DNA of 64,000 nt, taken from assembly GCA_963965975.1 (NCBI GenBank), contig OZ014417.1:6878821-6942820 (forward strand), in the 5' to 3' direction. How positions within the stretch are numbered: the stretch's first letter is position 1; the number at the start of each line of letters is the position of its first letter. The notes under the pieces were generated by a model. The model had not been told where the DNA came from and ran no database searches. It saw nothing but the letters and a program-made list of their open reading frames with translations. The position numbers and the translations under genes are program-made. Shown in pieces: positions 20,557 to 32,350 of this stretch. This stretch comes from Xestospongia bergquistia. Lineage: Eukaryota > Porifera > Demospongiae > Haplosclerida > Petrosiidae.

Positions 20557-21260
20557 ACATCAAAAATTCACTGTGAACTGCAAACTATAAACTGTATTAC
20601 AGAATTTAGTGTCAAATAAAGTTGTTAATGTTGCTTCATTTTTTATTTTAAAAATACTTTTTTTCAGTAGTTATGTAATGCATAATTATAGAATCATAAA
20701 TGTTGCTCTTAGTACATTTTATTTAAATTGTTAATTTAATATGAGAATGCAGTTTCAGTGGTTAGAAAATAATTTCATAGTTCATACCACGTATGCATAT
20801 TATGATACACACATTGTAAGTTAGTGCTTGTGGAGGAATCTATAAGTATAGCTAATACTCCCTGTAACAGTTTTAAGATGGTATAACTGAATGAATCATG
20901 ACCCATAGTGGGTGTATAGAAGTGATATATCAACTGGTAGAGTTCAAAGTTTAATCTCTAATGACTTAAATCATAGAATAACAAAAATGTATTGTTGTTA
21001 TTGTTTGAAAAAGGCTGTCTCAATAATAATTATTACAGCTATATATATTAGTTTTTGTCATATTATTTCAATAAAAATGTTTTGAAATATATTATGTGAC
21101 TTGACAGATAATTAAGTGAGCTATAATATATAATAAATCATAATGTATAGTTTTGATCATAAATGAACTTTATTAAGGTGAAATGATATCTGAATATTCA
21201 CATATAAATGTACTGACTGGAAATATTTCATACAACAATGCTGAATTGTCAAAGGGAGGA

Positions 21261-21314
<54 letters not shown>

Positions 21315-21724
21315 TAAATATACCAGCTACAATAAAACATGTAATCAAACAAATAATATAAAACATGTGCAAATTATATTGATATTGATATTACCAGTTT
21401 TTATAATACGCATGGTATCTGTAATATCATCTATTGGTTACTTTTGTGCTCAAAGCTAGCTTTATTATGGACGAAAACTTTGATATACAAGCATTACAAG
21501 CTATTATTTGAGCTTTTTTTCATATTGAGTTTCTGAGCAATATTAGTTAATAATATAATGTATGTATAATGTAATGCAATATATTTCTGAGCAATATTAG
21601 TTAATAATATAATAAGATGTACAAAATGGGTATAAAATCATAATTCTTGTGTGGAATTCTTGGACTTAAACCTGTATATGTACTTATGTATTATAATAGT
21701 CTATACAATCTTTATTAATTTGAA
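20557..21724. other. 3' flank of AVD1b with (TA)n at 21261-21309
   Basis: Duplicate of 5543-6699; polyadenylation signal AATAAA near 20615. No gene seen. Confidence 0.6.
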
Positions 21725-22330
21725 TGAATCTATATCATGACAGTTTGACGTATTCAGAAACCATTTTAGCTTATTAAATATAATGTCACAATAATGTAAG
21801 AAGTTCATGGAATGAGTCTTCACCGCACTAGTTTGATGTATTCAGAAACCTTTCAAACCAATCAAATATAATATCCTATTGGTAAAACAACAGTTCTTGG
21901 AATGAATCTATATCATGACAGTTTGATGTATTCAGAAACCATTTTAGCTTATTAAATATAATGTCACAATAATGTAAGAAGTTCATGGAATGAGTCTTCA
22001 CCGCACTAGTTTGATGTATTCAGAAACCTTTCAAACCAATCAAATATAATGTCCTATTGGTAAAACAACAGTTCTTGGAATGAATCTATATCATGACAGT
22101 TTGATGTATTCAGAAACCATTTAGCTTATTAAATATAATGTCACAATAATGTAAGAAGTTCATGGAATGAGTCTTCACCGCACTAGTTTGATGTATTCAG
22201 AAACCTTTCAAACCAATCAAATATAATGTCCTATTGGTAAAACAACAGTTCTTGGAATGAATCTATATCATGACAGTTTGATGTATTCAGAAACCATTTT
22301 AGCTTATCAGATATAATGTCATGATAGTGT
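21725..22330 (+). repeat. 87-bp minisatellite upstream of AVD2b, 7 monomers
   Basis: The marker GATGTATTCAGAAACC (first copy GACG) recurs at about 21747, 21835, 21924, 22012, 22100, 22187 and 22276. Strictly alternating A and B monomers form a nearly identical dimer of about 177 bp. Unit 1 has about 13. Confidence 0.9.
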
Positions 22331-22487
22331 AAACCATCTGAATCTCCATTTGATATAATAATTAAGAACATTTAAAACATAATGTCATTTCGATTGAGTC
22401 TTGGTTACTTTAGTTTCATCAATATAGTATGAGGTGCAGTCCAATACAGAATTATCCACAAAGACAAAACTATAATATCACTCAATA

Positions 22488-22868
22488 CATAAAGCTAATT
22501 TAAGAGACCAAAAATAATCCAATTATTAAAGCCATGCGCAAGAGATGTATACATTGTTTCAATTGAACTAACCACTAATCATGTACAAGTATGTTCATAT
22601 GACATTGTCTGCAAATTTTAAACTGTATACTTGAATATCTCACATGATAAAGTACTTAAAGCAAAATTAATAAATTATTTTGTCAAATGCAATCTAAAAT
22701 AACACACTATTTTTACAGTAATGTCATGATGATATAAACAATGAATTTACACTGCAACAGTTTGATGTGACCAGAAACTATTTTATCCTAGTGTCACAAT
22801 ATGTAAACAGTTTGTAGAATAAATCTACACAGTGACAATTCGATGTAATGAAAAAAACATTATTCTTA
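22488..22868. other. Segment kept only in unit 2, with decayed minisatellite monomers
   Basis: Unit 1 jumps from TCACTCAATA directly to TATCCTATCAAAT at 7977. Here about 380 bp intervene, the last part of which contains decayed forms of the 87-bp monomer (CAGTTTGATGTGACCAGAAAC). So unit 1 suffered a deletion. Confidence 0.7.
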
Positions 22869-23189
22869 TCCTATCAAATATAATGTTATATGATGATGTA
22901 AACAGTTCACGACAATTTGATGTAATAATAAGTATACATGAATCTGTATAACAATGTTATGATATTTCTTTACTCCCTGGTCAAACAATTTCAGAATATA
23001 GAAGGCACAGCATACTACAATTCAAGGAAAATCACAATTCAAAGACTATTTACATAAACTAACAATATTATTATGATATTATTGTTATTTTTATATTATG
23101 TTAATAGATGTTTAACTGATGTTATATACAACAAAACCAATTCAGTCTTAAGTGATTGAAGTAACTATAATATAATATAATATAATATA

Positions 23190-23236
<47 letters not shown>

Positions 23237-23306
23237 TACAGCTTCCGTTCTGAGTATTGTAATTTTAACCTAGTAGTACTATGGGCGCTCGTGCTCTCTC
23301 GCTGAC

Positions 23307-23313
23307 TATAAAA
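23307..23313 (+). promoter_or_regulatory. TATA box of AVD2b
   Basis: TATAAAA, identical context to 8384-8390. The (TA)n just upstream is longer here and preceded by a TAATA run. Confidence 0.65.
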
Positions 23314-23369
23314 GGCAGTTTGTAATTGTGTAGAAGTATCTGATTCGATTATTTTATATGCAACTAATA

Positions 23370-24273
23370 ATGCTCACTAAAGCTGTAATTCTAGTTGTGT
23401 GTGTTATCCCAGCACTGGTTCACAGCCAGCGCTCAGTTCATGCAAAGGATCAACAAGATGGTGGTGAGTTTGGCCCTAGCCATAAGTCAATTAACCTCAG
23501 CTTCACGATAGGTAAGAAAATTATCAAATTTCTTTTATCTTTTAGGTTTAGGAGCAACACCAATCGTCCCATATTTTCTTGCTGGATTGTGGGGGGCTAA
23601 TTCAGGTGGAGGTCTCATAGTATCACATTTGTGTATAAATCGAGAAACTGATAAACCTGGTGTATTTCATGGATGGTTTAGAGACTATTATAATGGAGTT
23701 AAAATGGATCAGTATGACGTGTTAGGAAGATATGACAATGGAGCATCAGAAGAAGGACTTACAATGGGATGGTGAGAAATAACATCATTATAGCAGATGG
23801 CATGTCTAGATATAATGGGAACTTCAGTGAGCTCATGATCACTGAAGTTGTCATTACGCATTACATCTAAATATGCCACTATTCACATCCTCTTTGATTT
23901 CAATACACCTCGAGGTCTATTGAAGTTAAGGAGGATGTAAATAATTACATAAAGAATGATATGTGCTCAACAACATTGTTTTACTTTAATTAATAATAAT
24001 AATTAAATTTTATTAATAAATATTATCTTTCAATTAACAAGGGTTGTGGTGAGACGTAATCAGCACAAGGCTGAAAATAGAACTGATTCGTGGTCTGGAA
24101 TGTTACAAACAGGTTTTGGCAGTAGTCGTATCTACTCATGGGTATTCCAAACTACACAGACAGCTGCTATTGATCCCAGTGGATCAACTCATGTTGGTCA
24201 ACATAACTTTTATCGTATGTTTACTAATTGTGAATACGAAGACAATGATAAAAAACAACATAGTGAACTATGA
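23370..24273 (+). CDS. Secreted avidin-like protein AVD2, copy b
   Basis: Exons 23370-23463, 23546-23771 and 24042-24273 mirror copy a and encode 183 residues. The only protein difference I see is Leu to Ile in the signal peptide (VCVLPALV versus VCVIPALV). Introns are the same length as in copy a, including the two foldbacks in intron 2 and the alternative donor at 23512. The replaced ligand-pocket residues are the same as in copy a. Confidence 0.88.
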
Positions 24274-24493
24274 TTGAGTCCTATTCCTGTCACAGCTGGC
24301 AATCAAACTAATTATAACTATAAAATTATAGGCCTAGTATTCATATTTTGATGTTTTCAGTTTCATTACAAAATAGATGAACATGTCTTTGTTATTATTA
24401 ATTTGATTAAAAGTTAAATATGCCAGCCAGTTGTGCTGCTATAGATTGAAATAATTGAATATAAAGAAGCTGAACTATGCTAGTGATGCAAGT

Positions 24494-24535
<42 letters not shown>

Positions 24536-24789
24536 CATACATATATAATAGTATATGTACTGTATTATTTTAAAAATTCGTCACATATGCATCCTACGTC
24601 AGTGAGATGATAACACTGAATAATAGCAATCAAGTCTAAATGAACTTATACTTCCGCGTATTATACAGATATTCAAGACAGATATAAGTGAACAGCAGCT
24701 GAAGAAAACAGTTTATGCATTCTAAATGTTATTTACTGAAATTTGAATGAAGAAGTGGATGAAAGTACCATGTGACTGACGTTATGCGC

Positions 24790-24910
24790 TGGATCAATAT
24801 GATATAGATCAATATGATATGTTGGGGAGATATGACAATGAAGCATCAGAAAAAGGACTTACAATGGGATGGTGAGAAATAAGATCATTATGGCAGATGG
24901 CATGTCTAGA
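24790..24910 (+). pseudogene. Remnant of a third avidin-like gene (AVD3), unit 2
   Basis: A DMLGRYDNEASEKGLTMGW-like exon end with a normal GGATG/GTGAG donor and the start of the intron hairpin. No other exons are found. This copy shows that the exon was intact at the donor before unit 1 lost a base. Confidence 0.8.
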
Positions 24911-25017
24911 CATAATGGTGAGTTCATGAACATTGAAGTTGTCATGCCATTACCTATTACATCTAAAATTTAATATGCCACTATTCACTTCCTCTTTGAT
25001 TTCAATACACTTTATTA

Positions 25018-25168
25018 CAATTTTTGTCCTGGTTTCCCAACCATTTGCTTCATCATATTTTGTTGATCAAGGTCTCTTTTCTTCTTCATAGCCTCCTGTC
25101 TTCTTTTGTTTGCTTATGTTTTGGCAAAGATTCACAGGTTTGACAAAGATAGCTTTCTAAAGGACTTA
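25018..25168 (-). pseudogene. 3' fragment of the Lys-rich secreted peptide gene, unit 2
   Basis: Duplicate of 14638-14795; same missing signal-peptide exon. Confidence 0.7.
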
Positions 25169-25960
25169 CTTATTTAAGTGAAACATGCATGGGATGGAGT
25201 CTTCTCAAAGAGTCTTCTCAAGAGGTGAACAACAAATATTAATTTCCTTTAAAAAAACACCATAATGAATAATTTGTGATAAACAATGTATCTCTTAATG
25301 ATTAATAGAGCAGATTGTTCTAATATTATACTTTACTAACAGTTATAACTTTTTCTGCACCCTAAAGTTCATGTTTGCTATTCAAAATTAAGGTGCGACG
25401 AGCTGTTGAACAGGAAATGAACAATTGCTTTACATTTTAAATGTTAAAATCAAATGAATGTTTTATTATTAATATTATTGAATCTGTATTATTTAACTGG
25501 TTGTTCTTTATCATTCAGTATAATTATTAACATCCATATTACTTTCAATATTATATGGAAAACCACATCTATATATTGATAATTAAATGTAATGTTTACA
25601 ATCATATGTATTACACATATATTCAAGACAGATATCAATGAACAGCAGCTGAAACAAACAGTTCATGCATCTACATTTTATTTAACAGCCTCAATAATTT
25701 GAGTGAAGAAGGGGTCACGAGACTCTAGTTACGCAGTCTGTATACGTATCTTTAAAATAGGCGGTGACTGTTATAGTTGATCAGCCTCTGTCAGCAAAAG
25801 TCTGGAGACAATATTACTGTCACCAATCTTTCAAAGACATATTGATTTTTCTAGTTAATTTATATTAAAGGAGACAAAGTAAACAATCAGTCCACACTTT
25901 AAAATTTTATTGCATGACTACCTGATAATGTCATATTAGTAGTTAGCTGTTTGATTCTGT

Positions 25961-26350
25961 ATGTTAATGATTAAAAGGTTCTTCACATTAATGTTTGCAT
26001 TTATAATATTATTATGTTTAATGGATGCATTTAATCATTTTTATGCACTTTTAATGATGACTATAACTAGTAATAACATCACTAGTGACAAAACAAGATT
26101 ATGGATTAGAATTATGGCTAAGTTGTTGATATATCAGAAACAGCTGCATAACTGCCACACCCCAACTATATCTTCTCCGCCATATCATTTTTATAAAACA
26201 ACACAAGTAAACTTAACTAGTTCTAGGGACCAGACTAAAATTTTGAAAAATTGGAACCAGTGCTATTGTTGCAGCTGTTATGATCTGATCTTGACGATTA
26301 TTATGTTATTTTTATATAATAAACTGAATATTGCTAATTATCATAATTGA
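25961..26350 (+). pseudogene. Relic of the two-TM gene, unit 2
   Basis: Duplicate of 15850-16239, with the 129-codon frame still open despite several substitutions. See that entry for the alignment with the intact gene at 766-2062. Confidence 0.55.
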
Positions 26351-26745
26351 TAATTGCTTTATATTAATTTATTATTTGATGATAGAACATATATTGTTTG
26401 TGGCATAACAACACACACTGTATATATATGAGTCCTTTCTTGAAATACATACTAGCTCACTTCTTTGCTGAATAAATGATAGACATGCTTGTTTTTGAAT
26501 TTGAGATTGTTAGAATAGCTTTGTAGTTAATGCATCTTTTGAAAATAAACAAAACCTTTAATTAATTATCCAAAATTAACCTCATAAATCAATTTTACAA
26601 GAGTATATCAATCATGAAATTTGCAATGTTTACTTATTATGAAGTTCAACAAAGCAACACAAACCCAAATGTTTATTTCATTTTACTTTTACTATGTATA
26701 CATTACATATAACAAATGTACATTTATTTTCAATTGCAATACTTA

Positions 26746-27109
26746 TTACATTTTAAGTCCTGGTTTCCCAATCATTTGCTTCATCATATTTTGTTGATCA
26801 AGGTCTTTTTTTTTCTTCATAGCCTTTCGTCTCCTTCGTTTTTTTTTTGGCAAAGATTCACATGTTTTACAAAGATAGCTTTGTAAAGGAAGTACAAGAC
26901 CAATGTTGTGGTTTGAAATAGTGGCTAAGTTATTTTTCTCACTGCTAATGATGTTGTTTGATAAATCTCTGGGAGCAGTAGTGATTGATGCTTGAACTCC
27001 TCTTGAAACAAATACAGGTACCAATGAGAGAGCCAACAATGACAGTACAACAACAACTCTAAATAATAAACTTATATTATTGTCATAATATATTAAATTA
27101 CCTAAACAT
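26746..27109 (-). CDS. Small secreted Lys/Arg-rich peptide, paralogue 1
   Basis: Coding exons 27109-27102 (ATGTTTAG) and 27058-26746, split by a 43-bp phase-2 GT-AG intron, give about 106 residues. Residues 1-24 are a signal peptide (MFRVVVVLSLLALSLVPVFV). Next come SRGVQAS and RDLSNNI.SSEKNNLATIS, a short Cys pair in LCKTCESLPK, and a basic tail rich in Lys and Arg. The paralogue at 30034-30418 shares the layout and intron position. A TATATA lies near 27192. I do not recognise the family; a secreted basic peptide could be antimicrobial or matrix-associated, but nothing proves either. Confidence 0.7.
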
Positions 27110-27444
27110 CACAGCAACTGCTCTTTTGTTATTTTTGCAGCTAAAATTGATCAACGTTTCACTAGTTAATTATTTCTCTTCTTAGCTTGGCTTGCTATAT
27201 ATGTGCTTAATGATCAGTCACTATTGTCTTCACTTGTCTCAAAAATGTTGCCTCTATATAGACATAAAGTAAGATTGTCAGCTCAATCGCTACTGGATGA
27301 TTTCCTTTAATAGAGTTAAATTTATATTCAAAAGCTCTCTCAAGGAAGGCCCTACCCTGCTTTTAAGGATGAGCTTATCCTGTTAAACGATGGGCTTAGC
27401 CTCTTTTTAAGGATGGGCTTACCCTATTAAGCTTGCATGCATTC

Positions 27445-27556
27445 AGTCAATTGACCTTCAATGTGTACATGTGGACAGATGAGTTATACTGTCAATATTA
27501 TCATATGTAAGTAATGAGACAAGTGAAGACAATAGACATACCACTTCATATGATTA
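27445..27556 (+). repeat. 112-bp inverted repeat, left arm
   Basis: From AGTCAATTGACC to TCATATGATTA it reads essentially identically to the reverse complement of 29611-29722. The pair encloses 2.05 kb without a visible gene. Confidence 0.85.
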
Positions 27557-28429
27557 CAAATTGATACTTGTTGCTTACTTTTTGAGAAGACTTACTCTCG
27601 TGTTTCACTTAAATAACTACAAAAGCAGCTGTCTATTAAGATTTAGACATTTTATATGACATCTACTAGTTTTCCACCTACACTTTAATAACATGATATA
27701 AAATGAGGTATTGTAAGGAATGATAAACAGAAAGCATTCATTAGCTGTTAAAAATGATTCATTGACCCAAAACAATACACAACATTCACAATTATAGTAA
27801 CTTTTTCATAACTACAATGAGTAATTCCTACCATCCATTTAGTAATAATTTGCCTTCAGAAACTTACACCATCCTTGAAAATACACAAATTTTAATGTTC
27901 CTTTTAAAAAGAGATTAAGAGCAGGTGAACATTTACTGAAAAAAAATCCCAAGATATAGCTAGTGATGATGGCAAAACATATCAACAAAGACCACATTAG
28001 GAATGACATAGTAACCACACAGTAATAATATTAACTGCTTATTGCTATTTCACATGGATCAGAGGAAATGTTGTTATATTTAATTTGTTTGTGGGTCTAA
28101 TATAGCTAGATAGATAGACATTATTAATACAAGTCAAATTTATTAAGCATTTTATTGATAATAATTATCAAGTTCAGTTAGAAAGTGGTTTATGACATAA
28201 AAATTATATAATTTCAGTTATCTTAATAAATTAGTGCACATTCAAACTTTTAAATATGAATTGGATGTATCATGTAAATTTCCCTAATTTATAATTTGCG
28301 CAAATTCACAAATTGTACTCTACATAAATATTTATTAATTAGCTAAAATTGTTGGTATATTGGTATATTGTTACCTCTTGTTTGTTAACCTATATATATC
28401 TTTAAAAACTGATTATATTAGTTATTCAT

Positions 28430-28905
28430 CTCTTTGTTACAACCCTTTACTATTATATAATACATGACTTAATAAGTTGTTCATAAATGTAGATCTGAAT
28501 TAAACAGAGAAAGTTGGTTTGTGTTATAGTAAACTTTAATATGATTGATCACATCATTATATATTTTCTAAGAATACTAAATATCTATCTTTACAAGCTT
28601 GATCAATTTAAAAAATTATAGATAGAAAATTGCCCTTATAGTACCTTAGCATGTTGTCTTATAAGCCAAAACCTATCCTGTGTTTGTCATCTACACAGCA
28701 GGGAATTGATTATTCATTTGCTGCACCTGTTATAAATTTATTTGCCACGTGACAATAAAATGATTCTTAAATGATAAGGAAACTAAAGTTAGACTTACAT
28801 TGTAGTCATGAGTAAGCTAAAATATACTGGAGATGTAAAAATATATTTACAGTTAGTAGTTTGAGCAAATGGAAATTTTATAAAATGTTTTCTTCTGACA
28901 GTATT
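28430..28905 (+). repeat. Older inverted repeat, left arm
   Basis: Several blocks (ACAACCCTTTACTATTATA; ATTCATTTGCTGCACCTGTT; TTTGAGCAAATGGAAATTTTA) recur in reverse orientation and order at 30640-31100. Arms are diverged by substitutions and indels. Confidence 0.65.
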
Positions 28906-29610
28906 TATTAATGATAATGTTCTCTTTGTGAGTTAAAGTGTAGTTGCAAATTAAAGATACAATTATAACGTTTTTGTGGGTCCTTTGTTCCTTTTCCATC
29001 TGTTATGATAGTTCACTAAACATTGGATTTAATTAAAAACAATAATATTATAAATGTGGTTTTAATGTAATATTGAAAATAATATACATGTCAATATACT
29101 GAATGATATTGACCAATTAGTTAAATATTGTAGTGTCATTAATGTTTATTCTAGATCTGATTTCAAGTCAAACATAAGGCATTTGTTCATTTCTTGTTCA
29201 ACAACCTGACTATCATCGTCAGAGCGAATAGTTGCTGGTCCAAACTTTCCCAAAAGATATACATACATCTTCTAGTGCATGTAATCAACATAATCTCAAT
29301 TATGTTAACATGCTAAGGCTTTGTAATTTTTAATTTCTCACCTGTTACTAGAGTAATTACTATGTCCATTTTATTAATCAAGTCTATTTTGACTAATGGT
29401 CTTGTAAGAGTAAATTGCATGTAACTGATGTATATAATTATTATGTTACTTTTTAATACACATATATTATTTTTTAATTACAAAAATAATAAGAAAATAA
29501 CATGAATTTAAGTATAGTAAACTAATATATTAAACAAATAAATTTACATTTTGTTATTCTCTTATCAAACTAAAATTATATACTTTATTTATCATACATG
29601 ATGGGACTAT

Positions 29611-29722
29611 TAATCATATGAAGTGGTATGTCTATTGTCTTCACTTGTCTCATTACTTACATATGATAATATTGACAGTATAACTCATCTGTCCACATGT
29701 ACACATTGAAGGTCAATTGACT
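29611..29722 (-). repeat. 112-bp inverted repeat, right arm
   Basis: Reverse complement of 27445-27556. Confidence 0.85.
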
Positions 29723-30033
29723 ATCAATAATTAAGTATCAATTTGCTTCACCATAATGAACAAGTTGTGATAAACAATACATTCTTCAATGATTAATAGA
29801 GCAGACTGTTCTAATATTACACTTTACCAACAGTTTAATTTTTTGTATAGTGATTTGCTGGCTCAAAATTATGGTTTTGCAAAGAATATATAAATTATAT
29901 AAACATCTTTTTTTGAAGTACTACCATACAAGAAAATATATCTACATTATTCATATTTATACTTATTTGTGTACTTGTGTATTAAGACTATACACAATTA
30001 TACTGATAGTATACTTTTTTCGTAGCAATGTTA

Positions 30034-30418
30034 TCAACGATCTTTTGGAGAAGGATTAGGAGGGGGTTGACCTTTATAACGATCATCTTTTTTTGCTGTT
30101 GTTTTTGGTTTAGTTGTTTTTGTTGGTTTTTTTGGTTCTGGTTTTTTTGTTTTTTTTGGCAGAGATTCACATGTTGGACACAACATTTCTCGCTGAGGAA
30201 GACCAATATTCCAGTCTGAAATAGTGGCTAGGTTACTCTTCTCACTACTGGCAATGTTCTTTGATAAATCTCCTGCAGCATTAGTAAAGGATGTTTGAGC
30301 TCCTCTTGTGGCAAATGCAGGCACCAATGAGAGAGCCAAAAATGCCAGTAGAATGCAAATTCTAAACAATTGAAAAGAAACATTATAGAAACAAGTTAGT
30401 TTTATATTACTTAGACAT
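30034..30418 (-). CDS. Small secreted Lys/Pro-rich peptide, paralogue 2
   Basis: Coding exons 30418-30411 (ATGTCTAA) and 30361-30034, separated by a 49-bp phase-2 intron, give about 111 residues. The signal peptide is MSKICILLAFLALSLVPAFA. Then TRGAQTSFTNAAGDLSKNI.SSEKSNLATIS.WNIGLP, the Cys pair in LCPTCESLPK, and a tail of KPTK/KPEPKK-type repeats ending in a Pro-rich stretch. Compared with paralogue 1 the tail changed from Lys/Arg blocks to Lys-Pro-Thr repeats while the N-terminal half is conserved. A TATA-like TATAAG lies near 30500 on the minus strand. The function is unknown. Confidence 0.72.
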
Positions 30419-30639
30419 TAGAGCAGTGGTAATATTTTTTTGTTGTTTATCCCAACTAGAAACTGTTAACACTGTTTTGGTACTTAGTTTAGCCTGCTTA
30501 TATGCAAGTGAACAAGTCCTCAAAGGAAGCAACACGTGACTACAATACTGATTGTATTTTCTCCACATGTAGTATTATTAAGATTTTATTTCATATGCAA
30601 GCAGGATGCTTGTAAAAGGAAGCTTAAATTAATATATTG

Positions 30640-31100
30640 TGTAAATGTGGGAAGGAAAACATATTATAAACTTCAATTTGCTTAAACTACTGACTGTAAA
30701 TATATTTTAACATCTGCATTATATTTTAGCTCAGTCATACACACAGAAATGTCTCCAATGCAAGATTACTTAACATTAATAAATCTTGATATGTCATGTG
30801 ACAAATAATGTTACAACAGGTGCAGCAAATGAATAACTAATTTCCAGGTGTGTAGAGGGTATCATCAGGATAGGTTTGGCTTATTAGAGCACCTGCTAAG
30901 CTGCTACAGCCATTTTTCTATCTATAATTATTTTAATTGATCTTGTATACATGAATGTTTGGCATTCTTAGAAAATACAAATGATGTGATCAATCATGTT
31001 AAAATTTACAGTAACACCAAAACAACCTTCTCTGTTTAATTCAGACATGCATGTGTATACAACAACTTATTAAAACATGGATGATATAATAGTAAAGGGT
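30640..31100 (-). repeat. Older inverted repeat, right arm
   Basis: Reverse counterpart of 28430-28905; includes AACAGGTGCAGCAAATGAATAA and GTAAAGGGTTGT. Confidence 0.65.
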
Positions 31101-31615
31101 TGTAAATATACACTATCAAAGCTTCTACAATCAGTTGTTAAAGAAATAATCTAATAAATAGTCTTTTTACAATTGTTCCTATTTCTTGCTCTTGAAGAAT
31201 AAAAGACAAATTGTGTTCAATGAACTGTTTTTAGGTTAGTATATTATATACAATATTTATTGCTTCAGAACACATGGGGATAGACACAAGCATGCACACG
31301 CACACAAACACACAAAAATGATACCTACAATCCATTTATTTTTCTTTAGAAAACCAATACCATCCTTGAACACACACACATTTATTAATTATTATTATAT
31401 TTAATTTATTTGCCCATTATCCTTTTTCATCGTTTACTTTTGATTTGTTTATAAAGTGTCGAATATAATTGTCTAGTATAGATGATGGATGTAGTATTAA
31501 AAGGATATATTTATTAACTAATTATTTGTTATAGTGAAATTGCTCAGAATCTGTACCACACTTGGTTCATTACAAGTCATTATACTCAGCTGTTTGTAAA
31601 ATAATAAATATCATC

Positions 31616-31653
<38 letters not shown>

Positions 31654-32174
31654 CATGTACTTGAACCAATCAGCTGTACTTCTCTATTATATAATTATTA
31701 AATAAAATGGAGATACCTAGTAGGTCAAAGCTCTATAAAAATTACTATTTTCATTATCCAAGTACTTGGAAAAGACATCTAAATCTACAGACTTCATGTA
31801 AAAATGTAACTTTTTGTATGAAAGGAATTCTTAATAGCCAGCTACATTTGGAGTTATTTTAAGTGAAACATGGGAAGGATTCTTTTCAAGAGGCATACAA
31901 CAGTATTAATTTGCTTTAGAGAACACCATGATGAACAAATATACCACTTTACTGACAGTTAAATTTTTATTCATTCTAAAGTTCGTGTTTGCCACTTGAA
32001 TTTAAGGTTTTACAAAAAAGTATATAATATATTATAAAAAATTAATTTTCAAAGTACTACCATAAAAGAAAACTCTACTTCAATTATATCTATAATTATT
32101 GTATGTGTACTTCTATATTATTACTATACACTATTACTTTACATTTCACTATTATTATAACAAGTACACTTTAT
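31101..32174. other. Gene-free stretch with (CA)n and (TA)n runs
   Basis: CA/TG-type repeats lie near 31290-31380 and (TA)n at 31620-31654. A diverged copy of the peptide-gene 3' flank lies near 31910-32000. No gene seen. Confidence 0.55.
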
Positions 32175-32350
32175 AAAAGCAATGTCATTTATCGATGATG
32201 ATGAGGGCCATGACGTCCTTTGTGACATGGGACGATGAGGAGGTGGAGGAGGAGACGAGGAGGAGGTGGGTATGATTTTCTTTTTGTTTATCCCAACTAG
32301 AAATTGTTAGCTTTGTTTTGCTGCTTAGTTTAGCCTGCCTATATGCAATT
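32175..32350 (-). pseudogene. Third, internally deleted Lys-rich peptide gene
   Basis: The region 32280-32350 matches the promoter and leader of the gene at 30034-30418 (CCCAACTAGAAA, TTTAGCCTGC.TATATGCAA). Bases near 32178-32200 match its 3' end (AGCAATGT.AT..ATCGAT). Nearly the whole coding part between is missing and replaced by a GAGGAGG-type purine repeat. The apparent 81-codon frame on this strand runs across promoter DNA and is not a gene. Confidence 0.6.

Larger units (their letters stand above)
16595..26705 (+). repeat. Segmental duplication, unit 2
   Basis: Second, head-to-tail copy of 3478-16594. It lacks the retrotransposon (empty site near 24943) and carries instead the TIR element at 17090-19041. 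It keeps about 390 bp (22488-22868) that unit 1 lost, and lacks about 270 bp that unit 1 has near 15440-15710. Confidence 0.9.
27110..30033. other. Gene-free stretch rich in inverted repeats
   Basis: No gene seen on either strand. It contains short GGATGGGCTTA-type repeats at 27365-27430 (also near 32520-32590), one arm each of two inverted repeat pairs listed separately, and the CACCATAATGAA flank relic at about 29751-29835. Confidence 0.55.

Noticed and set aside
29850-30219. Phe/Trp/Cys-rich plus-strand frames
   Set aside because: Antisense of the Lys/Pro-rich tail codons of the secreted peptide gene.
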